Assembly: GCA_029335935.2 (NCBI GenBank) | Contig: JARJMV020000269.1 | Coordinates: 1-5,007, forward strand | Length of the DNA: 5,007 bases | From: a bacterium | GTDB lineage: Bacteria; Armatimonadota; Fimbriimonadia; Fimbriimonadales; GBS-DC | Direction of reading: 5' to 3' | Part shown: piece after piece, positions 1-5,007 of the stretch | Layout of the letters: each line of letters begins with the position of its first letter | Numbering within the stretch: the first letter of the stretch is position 1 | Program-made: the position numbers and the translations under genes | The notes under the pieces: model-generated | What the model was told of the DNA's origin: nothing | Seen by the model: only the letters and a program-made list of their open reading frames with translations | Databases searched by the model: none

Positions 1-7
1 GGTTTAT

Positions 8-991
8 CTATGTTGAGGACTCCATCCATCGTCGCGCCTCTTGTACCAGAATCATCTCCGCTTCCGCCAAGCTGGTCTCTAAGGTGCAGCCGGCGGCGTT
101 TTCGTGTCCGCCGCCGTCGAACTGTTGCGCGAGTTGCGCCACAGTCACCTTGCCTCGGCTGCGCAGACTCGCGCGCACCGTGCCGTTGGGCGAGTCGCGC
201 AGCATCATTGCCACCTGCTCGCCGCGCTGGGAGCGCACGAAGTTCACGATACCTTCAGTCTCTTCCTCGTGGGCGTGCGCTTCTTCGAAGGCGCGGCGCG
301 GGATAGCGACCCATGCAATCGCGCCGTCGCTGGTGCGCTGCAGAGTGGAAAGCGCAAGCCCCAGCAGCTTCACCGCCGAGAACGAGCGCGTCTCGAACAC
401 CTGCTCGTTGATGAAGCTAAGATCCGCGCCCGCTTGCTGCAGCGCGGCGGCGATTCGTAGCGTGCGCGGGGTTGTGTTGGGAAACTTGAACGAGAAAGTA
501 TCGGTCACGATGCCTGTGAGCAGGCATGTGGCGATTTCGGGCGTGAGGGGCACATGCATCGCGCGCAACAGGCGGTAGACCAGCTCGGCGGTCGCCGCCG
601 CTGCAGTGTCCACCAGCCGCACATCCGCAAACGGCTCCAACGGCATATGGTGGTCAATCTGTAGGATTGCGCGTGCAGCGCGCGCCAGTCGCTCGTGTTT
701 GCCCGCGCGGCTCAACTGGCTCTGATCGACCACGATTGCTAAGTCATAAGTGGTGTGATGGGGATGCTCCAGCTGAACATGCTCCCAATCGGGCAAAAAT
801 CGGTAGATTTCGGGCACGCTGTCGTGGCTCACGACCGTCACGGCGGTCTTGCCTATCTGCTTGAGGGCGTGGTATAGCCCCAGCGCACTGCCCAGCGCGT
901 CCCCGTCAGGATGCAGGTGAGGAACAATCAGGAACGACTCCGCCTCCGCGATATGGGCGATGGCGCGTCGGAATGTGTCTCGCGAACGCAT
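8..991 (-). CDS. nrnA: DHH/DHHA1 phosphoesterase, NrnA-type nanoRNase / pAp phosphatase
   Basis: A complete 327-residue cytoplasmic protein of the DHH superfamily. NrnA-type enzymes degrade 2-5 nt RNA fragments to mononucleotides and dephosphorylate 3'-phosphoadenosine 5'-phosphate, using Mn2+ or a similar metal. Visible metal-site motifs in order: H25-x-H-P-D29-G-D31-ALGS, D89 in VVDQSQLSR, the DHH triad D113-H114-H115 in QIDHH, and D164 in TGIVTDTFSFKFPNTT. The C-terminal DHHA1 domain carries the substrate-binding GGGHENAAG at 293-301. Length fits the family (about 310-340). A phenylalanine (F166) stands where relatives often have glycine after TDT. The ATG at 991 is the first standard start after an in-frame stop at 1043-1045, and the next methionine is residue 145, so the start is secure. 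No Shine-Dalgarno is seen; a TACAAT box lies 10 nt upstream. In many bacteria nrnA sits beside rbfA and truB; neither is visible here. The family is certain; the exact substrate preference is inferred. Confidence 0.93.
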   Translation of the reverse strand: MRSRDTFRRAIAHIAEAESFLIVPHLHPDGDALGSALGLYHALKQIGKTAVTVVSHDSVPEIYRFLPDWEHVQLEHPHHTTYDLAIVVDQSQLSRAGKHERLARAARAILQIDHHMPLEPFADVRLVDTAAAATAELVYRLLRAMHVPLTPEIATCLLTGIVTDTFSFKFPNTTPRTLRIAAALQQAGADLSFINEQVFETRSFSAVKLLGLALSTLQRTSDGAIAWVAIPRRAFEEAHAHEEETEGIVNFVRSQRGEQVAMMLRDSPNGTVRASLRSRGKVTVAQLAQQFDGGGHENAAGCTLETSLAEAEMILVQEARRWMESST

Positions 992-1001
992 CTCGCGCCG
1001 A

Positions 1002-1029
1002 ATTGTACCCGAAATCGGGAACTTTTCGA
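1002..1029 (-). promoter_or_regulatory. Candidate sigma70-type promoter of the nrnA-like gene, very short leader
   Basis: On the minus strand a TACAAT (5/6 match to TATAAT, at 1007-1002) follows TCGAAA (4/6 match to TTGACA, at 1029-1024) with a 16 bp spacer. Transcription starting about 7 nt after the -10 box would begin roughly 4 nt before the ATG at 991, leaving no room for a ribosome binding site. The sequence between box and start (TCGGCGCGAG) contains no good Shine-Dalgarno. This is a prediction from consensus matching only. Confidence 0.45.
1008..1019. repeat. Short perfect inverted repeat inside the promoter spacer
   Basis: CCCGA-AA-TCGGG is a perfect 5-bp inverted repeat with a 2-bp centre. 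It lies exactly between the proposed -35 and -10 boxes of the nrnA-like gene, a usual place for a repressor operator. At 10 paired positions in GC-rich DNA it could be chance, and no regulator is identified. Confidence 0.3.
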
Positions 1030-1054
1030 CGCGAGATTGCGTCTATATAGATAG

Positions 1055-1121
1055 CAAGCAACTACACACCTCTGTTGGGGGCGATAGGTTTTGCTCTCCT
1101 TTGCCTATCGTCCCCTTTTTT
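1055..1121 (+). ncRNA. Possible small RNA ending in an intrinsic terminator (speculative)
   Basis: The plus-strand terminator at 1077-1121 has no plus-strand gene before it, so it may end a short independent transcript. A weak -10-like box (TATAGA at 1046-1051, within the 10-bp palindrome TCTATATAGA at 1042-1051) with a poor -35 (TTTCGA at 1024-1029, 16 bp spacing) would start an RNA near 1057 and give about 65 nt. The 15-nt hairpin loop exposes CUCUCCUUU, which is complementary to a purine-rich Shine-Dalgarno. No known RNA family is recognised. The 5' end is a guess and the promoter is weak, so confidence is low. Confidence 0.22.
1077..1121 (+). terminator. Intrinsic terminator reading on the plus strand
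   Basis: A 12-bp stem pairs 1077-1088 (GGGGGCGATAGG) with 1104-1115 (CCTATCGTCCCC) around a 15-nt loop, followed at once by six T residues (1116-1121). In plus-strand RNA the one irregular pair (1081/1111) is a tolerated G-U; in minus-strand RNA it becomes an A-C mismatch and no U-tract follows. Both facts indicate plus-strand action. That is opposite to all genes in the window, so it does not serve as a standard terminator for the propeller gene upstream of it on the minus strand. Confidence 0.65.
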
Positions 1122-1169
1122 AGTAGTCCTACCAACTCCCGATTCCTGCCAAAAACAGGCGGATTCAAC

Positions 1170-1223
1170 AAAACCTTAACATTCCTCCACCTGCCACTGA
1201 GGCGCTGGCGAGAGGCAGGTTTT
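1170..1223. repeat. Nested inverted repeats after the propeller gene; weak candidate 3' hairpin
   Basis: Two overlapping 7-bp inverted repeats lie just beyond the stop of the secreted-protein gene. The inner one pairs ACCTGCC (1189-1195) with GGCAGGT (1214-1220). The outer one pairs AAAACCT (1170-1176) with AGGTTTT (1217-1223). They share bases, so in full they compete. On the minus strand the outer arm ends in UUUU, which could help termination, but the loops are long (18 and 40 nt) and the U-run is part of the stem. This is a structural possibility rather than a clear terminator. Confidence 0.28.
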
Positions 1224-1225
1224 CT

Positions 1226-3799
1226 CTAACATCCGCTGCCGAAGTTGAACAGCACCAGCAGCAGGTCAGCGTCATCCACGATGCCGTCGCGGTTCAGGTC
1301 GGCTTGGGCGTTGGTGCTTCCGAACTGGAACAGCACCAACAGCAGGTCGCTATCATCGACGCAGCCGTCGCCGTTCACATCGCCTGTGGGGGTGAGGGGC
1401 AGTTGGATACGCCAGATGCCGCGCCCGTAGGTCGCCGCCATCAGGTAGCCTGTGGCAGGCACAACGCGCACGGTGTTCACCTGCACATTGGGCAATCCCC
1501 TTGGCTGCGTGCCGTTGCGCCAAGTCGCCCCGCCGTCTACCGTGTAGAAGAAGCCGACATCGTTGCCGACATAAATCACCAAGTCAGGCGCGGTAGGGTC
1601 GAGCGCCACCGTGTTGGTATGCACATCGGGCAACCCCGTAATGCCAGAGCCGCTGATGTTGACCCACTGCACGGGGTTCGCGAGCGTGTTGTCGCAGCGA
1701 TACACATGGGGTGTCCCCGTCCCGCCGAGCGCGACATAGACCTTGTAGGGGTTTGTGGGGTGGACGGCGATGTCCATGATGGCGCGGTTGGGCAGGTTGG
1801 CGTTGATTGGTCGCCAAGAGTTGCCCGCGTTCGTGGTCATCCACAACTGCCCATCGTCGCCGCCAGTGTAGATGACATTCGCGTTGCTGGGAGCGCCCGC
1901 GATGGCGCGCAGGCGTCCGTTCGTGAGCGATTGTCCCCCAAGTCGGTTTGTCCAAGTGCGCGTGGTTTCGTTCCACAGGTAAAGGTAGTTCGTGCCTGCC
2001 AGCATCCAGTTGGGCTGGGCTGGGTGGACGGTGAGCGGCGCGATGAACGCCACCCTATCCGAACCGTAGTCGGGTCCGATCAATTCCGCACTGCTCCAGT
2101 TATTCGCTGTTCTATAGATATGTAAACCTTGATAGCTGGCGTACTGGACGCTCGGGTTCGTGGGGTTATAGGCGCAGTAGGCGCCGTCGCCGCCGACGAT
2201 GCACCGCCAGCTGCTGAGATTGCCGTTCGCGCGGGGTGTGGCGTTGTCCTGCGCGCCGCCCATCATGCGGTTCGGGTCCGTAGGGTGGAACGCCGCCCAG
2301 TAGAGTTGGGTGATGCCCAGCGTGGCGTTGAGCCCCGTGATGTTCACCGCGCCCGTGCTGGGCGTGTAGGTCAGCCGATAGACGCCGCCGTCCGTGCCGA
2401 TGAGCAGCTCGTTGGGGTTGCGCGGGTTGATTGCCATGCTGTGGATGTCGACATGGATATTCGCTTGGTTTGTGAAGCCCAAGCCGATGGAGCGCCAGCC
2501 GAACGCCTGCGTCCACTGCGCCACATCCACCAGCCCCAGATACAGCACATCGTTGCCTGCGCCGTCGGTGGAGATGTGCATCGTCGCGTCGTACCACGCT
2601 TGATAGAACCCGCCGTCCACCGTGGGGTTCATCGGCGTCCAAGTGTTGCCCGTGTCGTTGCTGACCCACACTTGTTGGTCTGCGCCCGACATCAGGTACA
2701 CGCGGTTGGGGTCGTTGGGCGAGGTCGCCACGCGCAGCGAGGATTGGTTGCTTGCGCTGAAAGGCGGGGTGAGCGTCGTCCAAGTCTGTCCGCGATTGCT
2801 GGAGCGCAGCAGGCGTCCGGGGCTGCCGTGTCCCACCGCGTAGTAGTAGCGTCTGCCTGTGGCAGGGTCGCGCGCACTGACGGCTAAGTCGCTCCAGATG
2901 GCGCTGATGTTGCTTACCTGCGTCCAAGCATCGCCGCCGTTGGTGCTACGCCACAGGTTGCCCGCAACGCTTTGATAGGGTCCCCAAGCGGTGCAGACGG
3001 TGATGATGTTCGGGTTTTCGGGGTCGATGATGATGTCGGAGACGCAGCGGTTGCCGAACTGCGTGGCGCCCAGACTCTGCCAGGTTTGCCCGCCGTCGGT
3101 GGAGCGCATCACGCCTTGCGAGAACGGGCGCATCCAGCCCTGAAAGTCGCCCGTGCCCACATAAACTACATTCGGATCGGTCGGGTGGACGGCGATGCAG
3201 GCGACTTGGAGGAACTGCCAGTAGTCTGTGAGAGGTTGCCAAGTGGCGCCGCCGTCGGTGGTTTTCCACACGCCGCCCTGCGGCGCGCCTGCGTAGTAAA
3301 CATTGCTGTTCACGGGGTCATACGCAACGGCGTTCACGCGCCCTGCAACGCTCGCCGTGCCGAAATAGGTGCGGTAGGGCGGCGTCGCGTTGCGCGGTCC
3401 CACGAACTCCCACTGTGCGCCCGCCGCAGGCACGAACGCGCCTGCCATCAAATCGCGCTGCTCCGCCGCGCGCAGGTAAGCCAGCCAGTCCACCGAGTCG
3501 TTAGGGTAGGCGCGCACATAGAGATAGTCCCACAGCGCTTCCAGATATTCGGGACCCTCTTCCAGCTTGTGGCGGTGCTTCGGGTCTAATACGACGCCCG
3601 ACTGTTCCAACGCTTCCACACGCGCTCTGGCGCGCTGTTTCTCCTGATTAATCCACTCTTTCAACTGCTTGAGCGAGTGGTACGGCGGCGTCGTAGACTC
3701 AACAGTTGTGGACTGAGTAGGCTTCGTTTCGGCTTTTGCCTCTTGCGCACTGCTGGTCAGCACAGCCGCCAGCAGGCATAACATCCAAAGGAAACGCAT
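1226..3799 (-). CDS. Exported Asp-box (BNR/sortilin-like) beta-propeller protein with C-terminal dockerin-type repeat
   Basis: A complete 857-residue protein. Residues 1-18 form a Sec signal peptide (charged MR, hydrophobic core, probable cleavage after TSSA). Residues 41-125 are a charged, probably helical segment with the stretch YVRAYPNDSVDWLAYLRAAEQ. The propeller begins near 129 (WEFVGPRN, then GRVNAVAYDP). Seven Asp boxes of the S/T-x-D/N-x-G-x-T/S/A-W type end at W187, W240, W292, W340, W387, W662 and W760. About eleven blade phrases resemble DPxNPNxVYVGT, for example near 204, 259, 361, 459, 505, 545, 592 and 680. QDNAT (517-521) and GGDG (536-539) look like family landmarks. Residues 806-857 are a dockerin-type pair of calcium loops. 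Sortilin/BNR-like propellers bind or process polysaccharide or protein ligands, but no catalytic residues can be assigned, so the ligand is unknown. The start is fixed by the signal peptide and by an in-frame stop 9 codons upstream. It lies 27 bp after the membrane gene yet has its own TATAAT box. Confidence 0.92.
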   Translation of the reverse strand: MRFLWMLCLLAAVLTSSAQEAKAETKPTQSTTVESTTPPYHSLKQLKEWINQEKQRARARVEALEQSGVVLDPKHRHKLEEGPEYLEALWDYLYVRAYPNDSVDWLAYLRAAEQRDLMAGAFVPAAGAQWEFVGPRNATPPYRTYFGTASVAGRVNAVAYDPVNSNVYYAGAPQGGVWKTTDGGATWQPLTDYWQFLQVACIAVHPTDPNVVYVGTGDFQGWMRPFSQGVMRSTDGGQTWQSLGATQFGNRCVSDIIIDPENPNIITVCTAWGPYQSVAGNLWRSTNGGDAWTQVSNISAIWSDLAVSARDPATGRRYYYAVGHGSPGRLLRSSNRGQTWTTLTPPFSASNQSSLRVATSPNDPNRVYLMSGADQQVWVSNDTGNTWTPMNPTVDGGFYQAWYDATMHISTDGAGNDVLYLGLVDVAQWTQAFGWRSIGLGFTNQANIHVDIHSMAINPRNPNELLIGTDGGVYRLTYTPSTGAVNITGLNATLGITQLYWAAFHPTDPNRMMGGAQDNATPRANGNLSSWRCIVGGDGAYCAYNPTNPSVQYASYQGLHIYRTANNWSSAELIGPDYGSDRVAFIAPLTVHPAQPNWMLAGTNYLYLWNETTRTWTNRLGGQSLTNGRLRAIAGAPSNANVIYTGGDDGQLWMTTNAGNSWRPINANLPNRAIMDIAVHPTNPYKVYVALGGTGTPHVYRCDNTLANPVQWVNISGSGITGLPDVHTNTVALDPTAPDLVIYVGNDVGFFYTVDGGATWRNGTQPRGLPNVQVNTVRVVPATGYLMAATYGRGIWRIQLPLTPTGDVNGDGCVDDSDLLLVLFQFGSTNAQADLNRDGIVDDADLLLVLFNFGSGC
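1247..1381 (-). repeat. Duplicated dockerin-type calcium-binding F-hand loops
   Basis: Two 54-bp copies (1328-1381 and 1247-1300, 81 bp apart, about 43 of 54 bases the same) encode residues 807-824 and 834-851 of the propeller protein. At protein level, residues 807-828 and 834-855 match at 17 of 22 positions. The loop ligands are D807, N809, D811, D815, D818 in the first copy and D834, N836, D838, D842, D845 in the second. This is the dockerin type I pattern, each loop followed by a hydrophobic LLLVLF-x-FG helix. Dockerins classically bind cohesins in cellulosomes; no cohesin is visible here, so the tail may instead be a surface-retention or stabilising module. Confidence 0.85.
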
Positions 3800-3805
3800 A
3801 GATAT

Positions 3806-3835
3806 ATTATAGCCCAGCTCGCGCGTTTAGCCCAA
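3806..3835 (-). promoter_or_regulatory. Candidate promoter of the propeller gene with perfect TATAAT and leaderless spacing
   Basis: On the minus strand a perfect TATAAT (3811-3806) is followed by only 6 nt (ATATCT) before the ATG at 3799, so a start site about 7 nt after the -10 box would fall on the A of the initiation codon. TTGGGC (3835-3830; 3/6, with TTG intact) lies 18 bp upstream and overlaps the last two codons of the preceding membrane gene. No Shine-Dalgarno is present in the gap. The 7-mer TGGGCTA occurs twice (3834-3828 and 3816-3810), at the -35 end and at the -10 edge. Consensus match only. Confidence 0.55.
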
Positions 3836-5007
3836 ATAACGCCAGCATCCAATCGCCAGCAGCAGCATCAGGAGCGTCCAGCCCACCTGTGCGGCGGCGC
3901 GGCGAGCCTCAGGGAACAGCCGTTCCCAGCCCAGCGCAAGAAAGACGCTTATCGGCAGCAGCGCGGGGTAGAAGTATCGCCCCTGCGCTTGGAAAAACAC
4001 GCGAATAAACAGCAGGAAACTCACCAGCACGAGTGCGAAACACGCGGCGCAGAGGATGAGCCATACGCGGGTGCATGAGGGCGTCGGCTCGCGCGGGCGC
4101 AGCAGTAGACCAGCGACTGACGCCAGCGTCAGCGCGCCCAAGCCCCAGTAGACGCTATCGGGCAGGAAGTTGGGCAACCCTGTCTGCGCCGTGCGCGGCG
4201 TGCCGTAGGCGAACCAGAAACTTCGAAAAGTCCAGTCGGCGACCAGTTGCAGATACTGACCCCAAGTCGCGCCGCGCTCTAGGAAGTCTTGCGCCTTCGC
4301 CGTGCCCGCGAACACATTCACGAAGGTCTTCTGCAGCAGGGGGTCATCGTAGAGGATTGCGTTGCGCACGAACCACCAGCCGCCCATCAGCAGCGCGACG
4401 CCCAGAGCCAGCCCTGTTGCGAGCCAGCTGCGCGTCCACGGCTGCCCGTGTAGGCGCGTGCCCCACAGCACGCCCAGCACGAGGAGCGGCGCGAGTAATA
4501 CCGCCGTCGCTTTCGTCAATAACGCCAGCCCCACAAGCGTACCGAGCAGGGCAGGGATGACCGTGCCCGTTTTGCGAGCGGGCGTCGCAGGTTGCGGGCA
4601 CAGCAGACACAGCATCGCATACATCGTCGCTGCGAACAGGAGATTCGTGAGCGCGTCGTTGCCTACCGCGCTGCCGATGGCGATATGCATCGGTAGGAAC
4701 GCCGCGAAGCCCATCCCGCTGAGCGCGAGCATCGGGCGTTCGGGGGCAATCCGACGCAGGCATAGCCACACCAGCCACACCACGCCCGCACTGCAGAGCG
4801 TGGAGAGCAGGCGCACGCCCTTGCCCGACCCGCCCACGAGATGATACACCCCTGCCGCCAGAAAGTAGTAAAGCGGCGGCTGGTGCGCCTCGTAGCCGAC
4901 GCCTGCGTACCCCTCAAAAATCGGCAGTCGCCACTCCCGCGCCACAAACGCTACATACTGGAAGTGTGCGCCCTCGTCGGGCGTGTTGGCGTAGCCGTTA
5001 TTGCCGA
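3827..5007 (-). CDS. Polytopic GT-C-type glycosyltransferase-like membrane protein (PMT/ArnT or DUF2142-like), N-terminus missing
   Basis: The frame is open to the right edge, so the gene is 5'-truncated by the window; 392 complete codons are visible. A GTG at 4945 is internal, because family motifs continue upstream of it. Counting from the first whole codon (5003-5005), PDEGAHFQYV at 9-18 matches the first extracytoplasmic loop, whose acidic pair is the presumed catalytic or metal site of GT-C enzymes. YEAHQPPLYY follows at 38-47, then GNDALTN (115-121), WWFVRNAILYDDPL (210-223) and QGRYFYPALLP (341-351). About ten hydrophobic membrane segments are visible, near 44-58, 64-83, 92-112, 118-135, 149-181 (probably two), 194-213, 285-302, 314-336, 343-360 and 373-390. 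Such proteins use lipid-linked sugar donors to glycosylate lipids, polysaccharides or proteins at the outer face of the cytoplasmic membrane. Donor and acceptor cannot be told. Only the first membrane helix and a few residues are likely missing. The stop TAA is at 3827-3829. Confidence 0.85.
   Translation of the reverse strand, partial: GNNGYANTPDEGAHFQYVAFVAREWRLPIFEGYAGVGYEAHQPPLYYFLAAGVYHLVGGSGKGVRLLSTLCSAGVVWLVWLCLRRIAPERPMLALSGMGFAAFLPMHIAIGSAVGNDALTNLLFAATMYAMLCLLCPQPATPARKTGTVIPALLGTLVGLALLTKATAVLLAPLLVLGVLWGTRLHGQPWTRSWLATGLALGVALLMGGWWFVRNAILYDDPLLQKTFVNVFAGTAKAQDFLERGATWGQYLQLVADWTFRSFWFAYGTPRTAQTGLPNFLPDSVYWGLGALTLASVAGLLLRPREPTPSCTRVWLILCAACFALVLVSFLLFIRVFFQAQGRYFYPALLPISVFLALGWERLFPEARRAAAQVGWTLLMLLLAIGCWRYLG

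Noticed and set aside
1092..1100. AAAGGAGAG on the minus strand, resembling a strong Shine-Dalgarno
   Set aside because: It lies in the loop of the hairpin with no ATG, GTG or TTG at usable distance and no open frame after it.
1166..1183. GGAGG followed by ATG on the minus strand after the propeller gene, reading a 5-residue peptide
   Set aside because: The spacing between GGAGG and ATG is only one base, and the frame stops after five codons, with no leader-peptide context or downstream gene it could control.
960..1229. 89-codon open frame on the plus strand crossing the 992-1225 intergenic region
   Set aside because: It starts antisense inside the nrnA-like gene with no ribosome binding site, runs straight through the terminator hairpin and T-tract, ends opposite the last codon of the propeller gene, and its product resembles no family I know.
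1304..3589. Three long plus-strand open frames in the same frame (1304-2125, 2129-2887, 2972-3589) opposite the propeller gene
   Set aside because: Their products are rich in Arg, Val, Ala and His with no domain, and they mirror one fixed antisense frame of a GC-rich gene. They are a codon-usage shadow, not an overlapping gene.
1226..3799. Several Asn-x-Ser/Thr sites in the propeller protein, next to a glycosyltransferase gene, suggesting a dedicated glycosylation pair
   Set aside because: Such tripeptides are expected by chance in an Asn-rich propeller, the GT-C-like protein has no oligosaccharyltransferase signature I can see, and adjacency alone is weak evidence.
3800..3829. The membrane gene and the propeller gene are in the same frame, separated by one TAA and nine codons, suggesting a read-through fusion
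   Set aside because: The propeller protein begins with a good signal peptide and has its own TATAAT box, and no read-through signal is visible after the TAA. The shared frame is a one-in-three coincidence.
4943..4945. GTG at 4945 as the true start of the membrane glycosyltransferase gene
   Set aside because: The upstream frame is open to the window edge and encodes PDEGAHFQYV, a family motif of the first extracytoplasmic loop. The real start must lie outside the window.

Overview
The window is a moderately GC-rich (near 60% by eye) bacterial segment in which every convincing gene lies on the minus strand. Transcription order, from high to low coordinates, is: a membrane glycosyltransferase-like gene cut by the right edge; a large secreted beta-propeller protein with a C-terminal dockerin-type calcium-binding repeat; and a DHH/DHHA1 phosphoesterase of the NrnA type ending 8 bases from the left edge. 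Coding density is high. The only real gaps are 27 bp (3800-3826) and 234 bp (992-1225).

The likely source is a member of the Armatimonadota or a related, possibly thermophilic, lineage. This is inferred mainly from the C-terminal tail of the large exported protein: two F-hand loops of the type D-x-N-x-D-G-x-V-D-D-x-D-L-L, each followed by a VLF-x-FG-S segment, ending in Gly-Cys. I recall this style of tail from many exported Armatimonadota proteins. No rRNA or other phylogenetic marker is present, so the assignment is tentative.

Region by region. 5007-3827 holds the 3' part of a polytopic GT-C-fold (PMT/ArnT or DUF2142-like) protein. 3826-3800 is a short gap with a perfect TATAAT box only 6 nt upstream of the next ATG. 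3799-1226 encodes the 857-residue exported Asp-box/sortilin-like propeller with dockerin tail. 1225-992 is an intergenic region holding inverted repeats just after the propeller gene, a strong hairpin plus T-tract that reads as an intrinsic terminator on the plus strand, and a TACAAT box close to the next ATG. 991-8 encodes the NrnA-like nanoRNase/pAp phosphatase.

The three genes do not form an obvious pathway: one is probably a cell-envelope glycosyltransferase, one an extracellular or surface protein, one cytoplasmic RNA or nucleotide turnover. The two visible gene starts both lack a Shine-Dalgarno sequence and both have a -10-like box at leaderless or near-leaderless distance. The most unexplained element is the plus-strand terminator, which follows no plus-strand gene and may end a small RNA. 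I found no clear evidence of a new defence or mobile system.
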